A stretch of DNA of 23,734 nt from SYAN01 sp964406345 (GTDB lineage Bacteria > Actinomycetota > Actinomycetes > Nanopelagicales > Nanopelagicaceae): the NCBI GenBank assembly GCA_964406345.1, contig CAYORK010000020.1:1-23734 (forward strand), given 5' to 3'. The position numbers and the translations under genes are program-made. Shown in pieces: positions 1 through 7,399 of this stretch; the stretch's first letter is position 1; the number at the start of each line of letters is the position of its first letter. The notes below the pieces were generated by a model. It was not told where the DNA came from. It made no database searches and saw only the letters and a list, made by a program, of their open reading frames with translations.

Positions 1-309
1 AAGATCGTCGAGTTCGCTGTCGAAGCACCGTTGAAGCAGATCGCAGTAAACGCTGGCCTCGAAGGTGGAGTCATCGTCGAGAAAGTACGTCACCTCGAGC
101 CAGGTTTCGGTCTGGACGCCGCTACAGGTGAGTATGTCGACATGATCAAGGCAGGGATCATCGATCCTGCGAAGGTGACTCGTTCAGCACTTCAGAATGC
201 AGCATCGATCGCAGCGCTCTTCCTCACCACCGAAGCTGTGATCGCTGACAAGCCAGAGCCAAAGCCAGCAGTACCTGCCGGCGCAGGCGGCGGAGATATG
301 GACTTCTAG
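1..309 (+). CDS. groL: Chaperonin GroEL (Hsp60), C-terminal end, 5' truncated
   Basis: This is the last 102 residues of the 60-kDa chaperonin, which folds proteins inside a double-ring ATP-dependent cage in the cytoplasm. The reading frame is open from base 1, so the gene begins outside the window and no start codon should be assigned here. Diagnostic segments are APLKQIAVNAG followed by EGGVIVEKV, then GFGLDAATGEYVDM and GIIDPAKVTRSALQNAASIA, which form the distal equatorial domain of GroEL. The tail reads GAGGGDMDF, the acidic ending common in actinobacterial GroEL rather than a long GGM repeat. A strong intrinsic terminator follows 23 bp after the stop codon, so the groL transcript ends there. 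Identification is very secure; which of possibly several groEL copies this is cannot be told. Confidence 0.97.
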   Translation, partial: KIVEFAVEAPLKQIAVNAGLEGGVIVEKVRHLEPGFGLDAATGEYVDMIKAGIIDPAKVTRSALQNAASIAALFLTTEAVIADKPEPKPAVPAGAGGGDMDF

Positions 310-332
310 TTCATCTCGCTCCCAGATCTACG

Positions 333-365
333 GCAAAAGCCCCCGAAAAACTCGGGGGCTTTTGC
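333..365 (+). terminator. Intrinsic terminator after groL
   Basis: A perfect 14-bp inverted repeat (333-346 pairing with 352-365) has a 5-nt loop. Its core is five C-G pairs, flanked by an A4/T4 tract, so the right arm ends in GCTTTT. The A-tract on the left arm also makes it potentially bidirectional. It separates groL from the DUF3027 gene, which starts only 16 bp later and therefore must have its own promoter. Confidence 0.92.
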
Positions 366-368
366 ATT

Positions 369-380
369 TATGATGGGCAG
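369..380 (+). promoter_or_regulatory. Candidate leaderless -10 box for the DUF3027 gene
   Basis: TATGAT at 369-374 is followed by exactly six bases and then the GTG start at 381. This places the expected transcription start at the first base of the start codon. No Shine-Dalgarno sequence precedes the GTG. The -35 region falls inside the groL terminator hairpin and has no TTGACA-like hexamer, so the call rests on the -10 box and its spacing alone. Confidence 0.45.
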
Positions 381-1052
381 GTGATCAACGACCCCCTCCA
401 AGCAAGTTCGCTCGCGCGTGATGCAGCGATCGCAGACTCTGGCGACACCTCCCGAGTCGGAGAGTTGATCTCAATCGAGAACGAACAACCCGAGATTGCT
501 ACCTACCTCTTCGAGAGTGCTTTGCCCGGTTATCGCGGATGGCGATGGGCAGTGACGGTGAGCAAGATCGAAGGCGATGCGCCGCTTATCTGCGATGTAG
601 TTCTCCTGCCTGGCCCTGATTCACTCTTGGCACCCAAGTGGATTCCTTACGGTGAGCGACTCCAGAAGGGTGATGTAGGCGTCGGGGATATCGTGCCAAC
701 CGAGCCTGATGATGTGCGACTGACACCTGGTTATGCGGTGCTACCGAGTGATGAGGAGTTCGATCTACTCACACCAGAACTTCTTTGGGAGAACGGAATC
801 GGACGAGCACGAGTCCTTTCCATCGAGGGTCGTGACCAAGCGAGCAAGCGTTGGTACGAAGGTGACCATGGTCCTGAAGCCGAGATCGCTAAGGCTGCTC
901 CTCTGCCATGTCATAGTTGTGGTTTCTTCATTCCGATCGCTGGCTCACTCCGTCAAGCCTTTGGCGTTTGTGCTAACGGAATCTCACCTGAGGATGGACG
1001 CGTGGTCTCGGTCGATCACGGCTGTGGCGCGCACTCCGAGGTCTTGGTCTAG
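381..1052 (+). CDS. DUF3027 family protein with a C-terminal Cys cluster
   Basis: A 223-residue soluble protein of the actinobacterial DUF3027 family, function unknown. Recognition rests on the segment YRGWRWAVTV (about residues 51-60), on DVVLLPGPDSLLAPKWIPY (72-90) and on the GVGDIVPTEPDDVRL stretch that follows. The last 50 residues hold CxxC (C177, C180), then C197, C215 and H218 in a CGAHSE motif. This arrangement could bind one zinc ion, which is an inference from spacing. There is no signal peptide or membrane segment. The GTG start is chosen because no in-frame ATG lies upstream and a TATGAT box sits at leaderless spacing. It is followed by cspB on the same strand after 160 bp; the family is often found near cspB in actinobacteria, as I recall. 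Confidence 0.85.
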   Translation: MINDPLQASSLARDAAIADSGDTSRVGELISIENEQPEIATYLFESALPGYRGWRWAVTVSKIEGDAPLICDVVLLPGPDSLLAPKWIPYGERLQKGDVGVGDIVPTEPDDVRLTPGYAVLPSDEEFDLLTPELLWENGIGRARVLSIEGRDQASKRWYEGDHGPEAEIAKAAPLPCHSCGFFIPIAGSLRQAFGVCANGISPEDGRVVSVDHGCGAHSEVLV

Positions 1053-1060
1053 CGCTAATC

Positions 1061-1098
1061 CCGCTTCCGCCTATTCCGCTTCCGCCTATTCCGCTTCC
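1061..1098. repeat. 15-bp tandem repeat, about 2.5 copies
   Basis: Two identical copies of CCGCTTCCGCCTATT (1061-1075 and 1076-1090) are followed by a partial third copy, CCGCTTCC (1091-1098). The array lies 9 bp after the DUF3027 stop. The last partial copy can pair weakly with GGAAG and TAGGC just downstream (to about 1116), giving an imperfect hairpin. No T-run follows, so a terminator role is unproven. Confidence 0.85.
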
Positions 1099-1212
1099 AC
1101 TGGGAAGAGGTAGGCGATAAACTCCTCCTCTGCCCGGAAAATCCGGCCACTGGTCACTCTCTCTAGATGCCAGTCGCTCACGACACCTAACGGACAAGAT
1201 TTGGAGATCGCT

Positions 1213-1599
1213 ATGCCTACCGGTCGAGTCAAATGGTTCAGTCTGGAAAAGGGATTCGGCTTCATCTCCTCTGATGAGGGAGAAGATGTCTATCTCTCTG
1301 CCTCGGCCCTCCCTGAAGGTGTCACCACTCTCAAGCCAGGGACGAAGTTGGAATTCGGTATCGCTGAGGGACGTCGAGGACCACAAGCTCTCTCAATCCG
1401 CGTCGTCGAAGCACCACCTTCCATCTCAGGTTCTCGCGGAAACACCGAGGATCTTGCGATCCTTATCGAGGAGTCGATCAAGATGCTCGATCGTGTCGGC
1501 AACAACCTTCGCCACGGTCGCGCACCCAATGAGGCAGAGGCATCTCGAGTAGCGAAGGTCTTGCGTGGAATCGCAGGTCAGATCGAGGGAACGAACTAG
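1213..1599 (+). CDS. cspB: CspB-type cold-shock domain protein with C-terminal extension
   Basis: A 128-residue nucleic-acid chaperone. Residues 1-66 form the cold-shock domain, with an RNP1-like KGFGFIS and an RNP2-like DVYLSASAL; the latter differs from the usual VFVHFSAI of short Csp proteins. The phrase EFGIAEGRRGPQALS is typical of the long actinobacterial CspB group. Residues 67-128 form a second, predicted helical region (EDLAILIEESIKMLDRV...) absent from E. coli Csp proteins. The ATG at 1213 is preferred over the in-frame TTG at 1201 because GGAG sits seven bases before it and MPTGRVKWF is the conserved N-terminus. The 160-bp leader region upstream has no clear promoter that I can defend. 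Its stop codon overlaps the stop of the minus-strand DUF2530-like gene. Confidence 0.93.
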   Translation: MPTGRVKWFSLEKGFGFISSDEGEDVYLSASALPEGVTTLKPGTKLEFGIAEGRRGPQALSIRVVEAPPSISGSRGNTEDLAILIEESIKMLDRVGNNLRHGRAPNEAEASRVAKVLRGIAGQIEGTN

Positions 1600-1772
1600 A
1601 TCTTCTCTCGCCGTCCTCGACGGATGGTGTATCGGATTCCTACTAATCCGAGGATGATTCCGACGAGCGCGGTGTAGATGGCCTTGGAATCTGCGTTGCT
1701 TGCCAATGCGAAGACTAAGAAGACAGACCATCCCACGATACCGACGGTGATTACGACGAGTGCCTCGCGCAT
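1596..1772 (-). CDS. Small DUF2530-like membrane protein (58 aa)
   Basis: A short gene easily missed by length cut-offs. The protein starts MREALVVITVGIVGWSVFLV, then has a polar turn (ASNADSKAIY), a second hydrophobic segment (TALVGIILGLVGIRY) and a basic tail, IRRGRREKI. Two membrane spans with an arginine-rich end and the LGLVGIRY-RR motif resemble the actinobacterial DUF2530 family (about 75-80 residues); this one is shorter at the N-terminus. Function is unknown. Support for its reality: a TAGAAT box exactly six bases before the ATG; a location between conserved neighbours; and a stop codon (1596-1598) interlocked with that of cspB (1597-1599), which leaves no non-coding space. It is divergent from the MFS gene at 1843. 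Confidence 0.75.
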   Translation of the reverse strand: MREALVVITVGIVGWSVFLVFALASNADSKAIYTALVGIILGLVGIRYTIRRGRREKI

Positions 1773-1778
1773 TGGATG

Positions 1779-1810
1779 ATTCTACGGGTCTCTTCTAATG
1801 AGTAGGTCAA
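1779..1810 (-). promoter_or_regulatory. Leaderless promoter of the DUF2530-like gene
   Basis: Read on the minus strand, TAGAAT (1784-1779) ends six bases before the ATG at 1772. TTGACC (1810-1805) lies 20 bp further upstream as a possible, widely spaced -35. There is no Shine-Dalgarno sequence. Confidence 0.5.
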
Positions 1811-1830
1811 GTCTCCTGAAGTCGAAGGGA

Positions 1831-1842
1831 TAGGGTGGTTAC
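1831..1842 (+). promoter_or_regulatory. Candidate leaderless -10 box of the first MFS gene
   Basis: TAGGGT at 1831-1836 is followed by six bases and the ATG at 1843. No ribosome-binding site is visible, and no convincing -35 hexamer lies at 16-18 bp. It faces away from the DUF2530-like promoter within the same 70-bp divergent region. Confidence 0.45.
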
Positions 1843-3090
1843 ATGGCGACGTTGCGATCATTCAAACATCGCAACTACCGCATCCTCTACCCGGCTAACG
1901 CGGTCAGCAACATCGGGACCTGGGCACAACGAGTGGCGCAGGATTGGCTCGTCCTAGAACTGACTGGATCGAGTTTTTACCTCGGCATCGTCACTGGACT
2001 CCAATTCATGCCAGCACTCCTCTTCTCAATGCAGGGCGGGAAGATGGCAGACCGCTTCAACAAGCGTCGGGTCTTGATCTACTGCAACCTTGGTGGCTTC
2101 GTCTCATCATTCGCACTCGGCATCTTGATACTGACCGATCTCATCGAACTATGGCATGTCTTCTTCTTCGCCTTCACGCTAGGACTCGCATCAGCGCTCG
2201 ATGCCCCGGTGCGGCAGGCATTCACAAGTGAGATCGTCGGAAAGGCCGACCTTCCCAATGCGGTGAGCCTGAATTCAGCGAATTTCAATGCTGCTCGATT
2301 GATCGGCCCTGGGCTTTCCGGGCTCTTGATCGCAGCCTTCGGTACCGGCCCCTCCTTCCTGCTGAATGCGCTCTCGTTCCTAGGTGTCGTGCTCTCGCTC
2401 TATGCCATACGAGAGAACGAGCTCTTCATCGAAGCCAAGCCGAACGTCAATTCCAAGGTCCGTGAGGCAATTGCTTACATCAAGGCAAGACCTGATCTCT
2501 ATGGCACGATGATCGTGGTCTTCTTCGCGACTACATTCGGTTTCAATTTCGCCATCTACAACGCATTGATGACTACCAAGGTCTTCGGTCTTGGTGTCGA
2601 AGTCTTTGGCGCACTCGGCAGCATCCTCGCGATCGGATCCCTCACGGGCGCCTTAGTCAGTGCCAAGTTCGAGAAGAAGCGGACTCCGAAACAAGTGATG
2701 TTCGGTGTGATGGGTTTTGGGATCGCGCTGATGATCGGATCGCAGTCTCCGAACTTCACCGTCTACGCGGTCATCCTTCCCTTTACTGGTTTCATCGCAT
2801 TGTTGACCATGATCACTGCGAACTCCTTGATGCAGGTGCGTACAGACCCTGTGATCCGAGGGCGCGTGATGGGGGTTTATCTCACCGTTTTTCTTGGTGG
2901 AACACCGATTGGCTCTCCGATCTTGGGAGCCTTAGCGGGTGTGATCGGGATCCAATGGACGATGCTGCTCTGCGGTGCGGTCACCGCTCTTGCTGGATTG
3001 ATTACCTACCTGGCCCTCAAGGAGAAGATAGGAAATCCCGAGAGTTATGCCGTCGATGATGTCCTGGAGACTACTTACGACGATAAGTGA
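1843..3090 (+). CDS. MFS transporter, MFS_3 / EntS-like exporter
   Basis: A 415-residue integral membrane protein with about 12 hydrophobic segments, fitting the major facilitator family. The N-terminus (FKHRNYRILYPANAVSNIG, then WAQRVAQDWLVLELTGSS) and the motif-A loop GGKMADRFNKRRVL (about residues 66-79) are typical of the MFS_3 / EntS-type proton-coupled exporters. A matching cytoplasmic loop after the sixth span is rich in Lys and Arg. Substrate cannot be told from sequence; drug or siderophore export is usual for the group. It appears to be transcribed alone from a leaderless promoter. Its last 20 bases overlap the 3' end of the minus-strand MFS gene. Confidence 0.88.
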   Translation: MATLRSFKHRNYRILYPANAVSNIGTWAQRVAQDWLVLELTGSSFYLGIVTGLQFMPALLFSMQGGKMADRFNKRRVLIYCNLGGFVSSFALGILILTDLIELWHVFFFAFTLGLASALDAPVRQAFTSEIVGKADLPNAVSLNSANFNAARLIGPGLSGLLIAAFGTGPSFLLNALSFLGVVLSLYAIRENELFIEAKPNVNSKVREAIAYIKARPDLYGTMIVVFFATTFGFNFAIYNALMTTKVFGLGVEVFGALGSILAIGSLTGALVSAKFEKKRTPKQVMFGVMGFGIALMIGSQSPNFTVYAVILPFTGFIALLTMITANSLMQVRTDPVIRGRVMGVYLTVFLGGTPIGSPILGALAGVIGIQWTMLLCGAVTALAGLITYLALKEKIGNPESYAVDDVLETTYDDK

Positions 3091-4228
3091 TCAGATCTGA
3101 GCGAACCACGAGCGTCATCCCTGCCAAAACGATGAAGATCGGCACTACCCAGTACGCGGTGTAGATGCCTACATGATCTGAGAGCGCACCGACGAGGAAT
3201 GGCGCGAATCCGATCGCAAGCCCTGCGCCCCAAGCGCTGATGCCGATAGCAAGGTCAGGCTTCTCCTTGGCGAAACGAATGAGTCTCGTGGAGAAGAGAG
3301 TGAATTGCGCTGAGGCACCAAGACCGGTGGCAAAGAGACCGAAGAGTGCGAGAGTGAAGTTCTCTACCTGCCAGAAGATCAGGAAACCCGCCAACTGCAG
3401 CGTCACGAAGAAGAGCGTCCGTGGATCGATATCTACTCTTCGAAATGTTGAGACTCCGAACCATCGACCCAGAGCCATGCCGGCTGCAAAGCAGAGGACT
3501 GCAGTGGTTGCCGTACCGCTTGAGAGATCGAAGCGCTCGCGTAGGAGTGCGGCTGCCCAGAAGACGGTGGAGAACTCCGCCGAGATCGCGAAGGTGAAGC
3601 CGATCCAGCCGATCCAATACCGCTTAGAGAGACGACCTCGTTGCGGACCTGATTCATCGATCTCATGGATATCACCGCGATGATCCCTGGAGAAGAGGAA
3701 GGCAACGAGTGCGAGTGGCACTGTCGCAAGAAGTCCCCATCGCCAGCCCCAACCTAAAGATGCAAGGGTTCCGATGAAGATCGTCCCGATGAGATACATC
3801 GTTGAGTTGAATCCATTGGCCTGCGAGATGGCGATCGCAGAGTGTTCTGGGTGCGAGTCGTTGAGGAAGGTGACGGAGTTGTTGATCACCGTGGTGATGC
3901 CAAAGCCCGCAATTGCAGCGGCGGTGATGGTGAAAGAGGGACGGTCGAGTGTTGCTATGGCTACGACACCGAAGAGGAAGACTGCCATTCCAATCCAGGA
4001 GGTGGTGAATCGACCGAATCGATGCACCATCCGTGCATTCAGTTGTCCGGCGAGGAGGCCAGAGAGGCCAAGCGCAGTACCGTGAAGACCTGCCACGAGC
4101 CCACTTGTGCCTTGGTCTGATTGCAAGAGAGGTTGGGCAGGTCCAAAACCTCCCATGAAGAGGCCGATGATCCCGAGTTGGGATGCGACGTACCAGAACT
4201 TGCCGTCGCGTACGAACCTATCGCTCAA
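3071..4228 (-). CDS. MFS transporter, second family member
   Basis: A 385-residue, 12-span major facilitator protein of unknown substrate, with little resemblance to the neighbouring MFS_3 exporter. Early spans (YVASQLGIIGLFMGG; GTALGLSGLLAGQL) are followed by the loop NARMVHRFGRFTTS, a degenerate motif A. The N-terminus matches no specific transporter I recognise. The start is a TTG, since no ATG is available before the first span. No clear ribosome-binding site is seen in the 25 bp that separate it from the serC stop, so it is probably read through from serC. Its 3' end overlaps the convergent MFS gene by 20 bp; both stop codons lie inside the partner's coding sequence. Confidence 0.82.
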   Translation of the reverse strand: MSDRFVRDGKFWYVASQLGIIGLFMGGFGPAQPLLQSDQGTSGLVAGLHGTALGLSGLLAGQLNARMVHRFGRFTTSWIGMAVFLFGVVAIATLDRPSFTITAAAIAGFGITTVINNSVTFLNDSHPEHSAIAISQANGFNSTMYLIGTIFIGTLASLGWGWRWGLLATVPLALVAFLFSRDHRGDIHEIDESGPQRGRLSKRYWIGWIGFTFAISAEFSTVFWAAALLRERFDLSSGTATTAVLCFAAGMALGRWFGVSTFRRVDIDPRTLFFVTLQLAGFLIFWQVENFTLALFGLFATGLGASAQFTLFSTRLIRFAKEKPDLAIGISAWGAGLAIGFAPFLVGALSDHVGIYTAYWVVPIFIVLAGMTLVVRSDLITYRRK

Positions 4229-4253
4229 TCTATGTTCGCTTACGAGTTGTCAC

Positions 4254-5402
4254 TTATCGAGCTAGCTCTTCGATGACGAAGTCGATGCACTGAGTGAGAG
4301 CTTCGACATCTGATGGGTCAATAGCAGGGAACATTCCGACACGAAGTTGGTTCTTACCGAGTTTCCTATAAGGCTCGGTGTCGACGATGCCATTGCTGCG
4401 CAGCGTCTTCGCGACGGCGAGCGCATCGATCGAATCGTCGAAGTTGATGGTTGCCACGACATTCGATCTCATCGCTGGATCAGTGACGAAAGGGGTTGCA
4501 ACTGCACTCTTTTCCGCCCATTGGTAGATGATTCGCGCTGATTCGGCGCTCCTGCCAGCGGCGAAGGAGAGTCCTCCATTCGAGTTCATCCACTCGATCT
4601 GCTTGGCAAGGAGCCAGAGCGTCAGAACAGCAGGGGTGTTGTAGGTCTGATCAAGCCTTGAGTTCTCGATTGCGATGTTGATGTCGAGGAATGCCGGAGT
4701 CCAACGCTCGCTTGCCTTTATCCGCTCCGCGCGTTCGATCGCAGCAGGACTCATGAGCGCCAACCAGACCCCACCGTCGGATGCAAAGGACTTCTGTGGT
4801 GCGAAGTAGTAGGTGTCGAATTCCTTAGGAGAGACGAGGAGACCACCGGCTGCGCTCGTTGCGTCGACGAGTACGAGTGCGCCATCACTTCCCTTAGGCC
4901 TGATGATCGGCATCGAGACACCGGTGGAGGTCTCGTTATGAGTGAGCGCATAGAGATCGACGCCTGCTTCGACTGTCGGCAGGGGGTGCGATCCAGGTTC
5001 CGACTTGATCACTGAAGGGTCATCAAGGAATGGCGCAGCTTTTGCGGCCGACGCGAACTTCGAGGAGAACTCACCGAAGCTGAGATGTTGTGACTTCTTC
5101 TCTATCTGTCCGAAGGTGGCGATGTCCCAGAATGCGGTCGATCCACCATTGCCGAGCACTACTTCGTAGCCATCAGGAAGAGAGAAGAGTTCCTTGAGTC
5201 CGCTTCGTACGCGACCAACGACATCTTTGACGTTCTTCTGACGGTGAGAGGTGCCGATGATCGAGGCTGCTTCGGAGGTAAGCGAGGTGAGCGCATCGGC
5301 GCGAACCTTCGAAGGACCGCATCCGAAGCGCCCATCCTTTGGCTTCAAGGAATCAGGGATGGTGATCTTCTTTGCGCCATCGGGCGCGGTGGAATCGGAC
5401 AT
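4254..5402 (-). CDS. serC: Phosphoserine aminotransferase SerC
   Basis: A PLP-dependent enzyme converting 3-phosphohydroxypyruvate and glutamate to phosphoserine in serine synthesis. The family also serves the deoxyxylulose-5-phosphate route to vitamin B6. The 382-residue length and sequence fit the actinobacterial SerC type. Visible motifs are RFGCGPSKVR near the N-terminus, GNGGSTAFWD (84-93, phosphate and cofactor pocket), HNETSTGV (155-162), VDATSAAGG with D180 under the pyridine ring, and APQKSFASDGG with Schiff-base lysine K204. It lies 21 bp after pdxH, which makes PLP, so cofactor supply and use are adjacent. The junction has no Shine-Dalgarno sequence but does have TAACCT seven bases before the ATG, so serC may also have its own leaderless start. 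Confidence 0.95.
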   Translation of the reverse strand: MSDSTAPDGAKKITIPDSLKPKDGRFGCGPSKVRADALTSLTSEAASIIGTSHRQKNVKDVVGRVRSGLKELFSLPDGYEVVLGNGGSTAFWDIATFGQIEKKSQHLSFGEFSSKFASAAKAAPFLDDPSVIKSEPGSHPLPTVEAGVDLYALTHNETSTGVSMPIIRPKGSDGALVLVDATSAAGGLLVSPKEFDTYYFAPQKSFASDGGVWLALMSPAAIERAERIKASERWTPAFLDINIAIENSRLDQTYNTPAVLTLWLLAKQIEWMNSNGGLSFAAGRSAESARIIYQWAEKSAVATPFVTDPAMRSNVVATINFDDSIDALAVAKTLRSNGIVDTEPYRKLGKNQLRVGMFPAIDPSDVEALTQCIDFVIEELAR

Positions 5403-5409
5403 GAGGGAA

Positions 5410-5415
5410 AGGTTA
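5410..5415 (-). promoter_or_regulatory. Possible internal leaderless -10 box for serC
   Basis: On the minus strand TAACCT is followed by a pyrimidine-rich TTCCCTC and then the ATG of serC. The 21-bp pdxH-serC gap contains no purine-rich ribosome-binding site. Either serC is leaderless from here or it is translated without Shine-Dalgarno pairing. No -35 match is seen. Confidence 0.35.
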
Positions 5416-5423
5416 GAGGTAGT

Positions 5424-6068
5424 TCAGGGGTTGAGGCGCACCCTTTGCCAATGTTCGCCTTCACGCGTGAAGCGGATTCGATCATGAAGTCGTGAATGTC
5501 GTCCCTGCCAGAACTCGAATATCTCTGGCGTGACGCTGAAGCCTCCCCAATGCGGCGGTCTTGGCACCGACCCTTCCGGATATCTTGTGGTGAGCTCTTC
5601 GAATCGGGATTGGAGTTCTTGGCGTGATGCCAGTATCTCGGATTGATGGCTTGCCCAGGCACCGATCTGACTCCCATAGGGTCTGGATGCAAAATACTGA
5701 TCTGACTCTGCCCCTGAGACTCGCTCCGCGCGGCCGGTCACCATCACCTGGCGCTCCATCGGATACCAAGGGAAGAGGAGAGTGGTTCGCGGATCGGTCT
5801 CTATCGCTCTGGCTTTTCGTGATCCATAGTTGGTGAAGAAGGTGAAGCGCTCACCCACGATGTCCTTCAAGAGTACGGTCCGTGAGGTGAGATCGCTGGT
5901 ACCGAGGACCATGGCGTTCGGCTCGACGATATATGGATTCTCGCTTGCCTCGCGGAGCCAGAGAGTGAAGAGGGCAACAGGTTCTTCCGGTAGACGATCC
6001 TCGATCAGCCCTTCTTCGCCATAACTGCGTCGCATCTCTTTCAGGCGTTGGCGAAGGTCTTCATTCAT
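5424..6068 (-). CDS. pdxH: Pyridoxamine/pyridoxine 5'-phosphate oxidase PdxH
   Basis: An FMN enzyme that oxidises pyridoxamine or pyridoxine phosphate to pyridoxal phosphate, the last step of B6 synthesis and salvage. From the ATG at 6068 it has 214 residues, the normal length (E. coli 218). Signatures are EPNAMVLGTSD near residue 49, SRTVLLKDI, FTNYGSRKA (FMN phosphate contacts), LFPWYPMERQV, and the C-terminal family signature FEFWQGRHSRLHDR with the RVRLNP ending. An in-frame GTG at 6086 would add six residues; I prefer the ATG because of the family N-terminus and a TTAGAT sequence six bases before it. The gene is divergent from citrate synthase and probably co-transcribed with serC. Confidence 0.94.
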   Translation of the reverse strand: MNEDLRQRLKEMRRSYGEEGLIEDRLPEEPVALFTLWLREASENPYIVEPNAMVLGTSDLTSRTVLLKDIVGERFTFFTNYGSRKARAIETDPRTTLLFPWYPMERQVMVTGRAERVSGAESDQYFASRPYGSQIGAWASHQSEILASRQELQSRFEELTTRYPEGSVPRPPHWGGFSVTPEIFEFWQGRHSRLHDRIRFTREGEHWQRVRLNP

Positions 6069-6151
6069 GGGTGTATCTAACGTCACTACCGCGAGTTTGT
6101 CTTGGCGGTAGGTGATGGAGAGAATAGGGCGGTATCCGGAAAGGGAGCGTC

Positions 6152-7264
6152 ATGAGCGATTTCAAACCAGGTCTAGAGGGTGTCGTTGCGTTCGAGTCAG
6201 AGATCGCCGAACCCGATAAGGAAGGTAGCGCGCTCCGATATCGCGGTGTCGATATCGACGATCTCGTCGGTCGAGTCACCTTTGGCAACGTCTGGGGTCT
6301 GCTCGTTGATGATGAATTCAATCCTGGTCTTCCTCCTGCCGAACCATTCCCACTTCCGGTCCACTCCGGAGATGTCCGTGTCGATGTGCAATCTGCGATC
6401 GCGATGCTCGCTCCTGCATGGGGCTTGAAACCACTCCTCGACATCTCGGATGAAGAAGCACGAGACAACCTTGCTCGTGCATCTGTGATGGTCCTTTCCT
6501 ATGTGGCGCAATCTGCGCGCGGCACCTGGCAACCGATGGTCCCGCAATCAGAGATTGACAAGGCGCATACAGTGGTCGAGCGCATGATGATCCGCTGGCG
6601 CGGTGAACCCGATCCGAAGCATGTCCGAGCAATCGATGCCTACTTCGTATCAGCAGCAGAACACGGAATGAACGCATCCACTTTCACTGCACGCGTCATC
6701 GCCTCGACCGGTGCTGATGTCGCCGCTTCACTCTCTGGTGCGATCGGTGCGATGTCCGGTCCACTCCATGGCGGTGCGCCATCGCGTGTGCTCCACATGA
6801 TCGAAGAAGTCGAGAAGAACGGCGATGCACGCGGTTATGTGAAAGGAATCATGGACCGCAAGGAGCGCTTGATGGGCTTCGGCCATCGCGTCTATCGCGC
6901 CGAGGATCCACGCGCACGCACCCTTCGTCGTACTGCGAAGGAGTTGGGTGCCCCTCGCTATGAGGTCGCACTTGAGTTGGAGAAGGCTGCGCTCGCGGAG
7001 CTGCAGGAGCGTTATCCAGATCGAGTCCTAGAGACCAATGTCGAGTTCTGGGCGGCGATCGTCCTCGACTTCGCTGAGGTACCCGCGCACCTCTTCACTT
7101 CGATGTTCACCTCAGCCCGTACTGCGGGTTGGAGCGCCCACATCCTGGAGCAGAAGCGCACTGGACGATTGGTCCGCCCTTCAGCCCGCTACATCGGCAA
7201 GGGGCCGCGACGTCCAGAAGATGTCAAGGGTTGGGACGATACGGTCAGCCAGCTCCACAAGTGA
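6152..7264 (+). CDS. citA: Citrate synthase, actinobacterial type 2 (CitA-like)
   Basis: Condenses oxaloacetate and acetyl-CoA to citrate at the entry of the TCA cycle. The 370-residue protein matches the shorter actinobacterial citrate synthase 2 group (Mycobacterium CitA is about 373). It starts LEGVVAFESEI and has RYRGVDIDDL at residues 29-38. Active-site histidines are H171 (AEHGMNAST), H206 (GPLHGGAPS) and H245 (GFGHRVYRAEDPRA). The usual catalytic Asp of NVDF is Glu here (E298 in NVEFW), as I recall for this group. The ending GRLVRPSARYIGKGPR is typical. A good ribosome-binding site, AAAGGGAG, precedes the ATG. A second citrate synthase may exist elsewhere; nothing here indicates methylcitrate function. 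Confidence 0.93.
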   Translation: MSDFKPGLEGVVAFESEIAEPDKEGSALRYRGVDIDDLVGRVTFGNVWGLLVDDEFNPGLPPAEPFPLPVHSGDVRVDVQSAIAMLAPAWGLKPLLDISDEEARDNLARASVMVLSYVAQSARGTWQPMVPQSEIDKAHTVVERMMIRWRGEPDPKHVRAIDAYFVSAAEHGMNASTFTARVIASTGADVAASLSGAIGAMSGPLHGGAPSRVLHMIEEVEKNGDARGYVKGIMDRKERLMGFGHRVYRAEDPRARTLRRTAKELGAPRYEVALELEKAALAELQERYPDRVLETNVEFWAAIVLDFAEVPAHLFTSMFTSARTAGWSAHILEQKRTGRLVRPSARYIGKGPRRPEDVKGWDDTVSQLHK

Positions 7265-7330
7265 CTTTTCTGAAAGTGAAGTCTTTATAACGATCCGGGC
7301 ATCTGACCCTGCCACACCTCGACCCTCCAT

Positions 7331-7351
7331 GGCTCCCCGTAGCCTTTTTTT
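7331..7351 (+). terminator. Weak candidate terminator after citrate synthase
   Basis: A short GGCT/AGCC stem (7331-7334 with 7341-7344) with a 6-nt loop is followed directly by seven T residues. The T-run is convincing but a 4-bp stem is marginal. It lies 66 bp after the citrate synthase stop and about 75 bp before malE, so it would insulate the two units. Confidence 0.4.
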
Positions 7352-7399
7352 AGATTCTGGAGTGAAATATGCCATCCGCCATCGCATGGTGGCGAACCT

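Noticed and set aside
1053..1113. Short repeats after DUF3027 as a CRISPR-like array
   Set aside because: The copies are directly adjacent with no spacers and only 15 bp long; there are no cas genes.
973..1386. Minus-strand reading frame with a Gly-Ser repeat (GSGIGG) over the 15-bp repeats
   Set aside because: The frame covers the ends of two well-supported plus-strand genes; its repeat is only the translation of the tandem DNA repeat.
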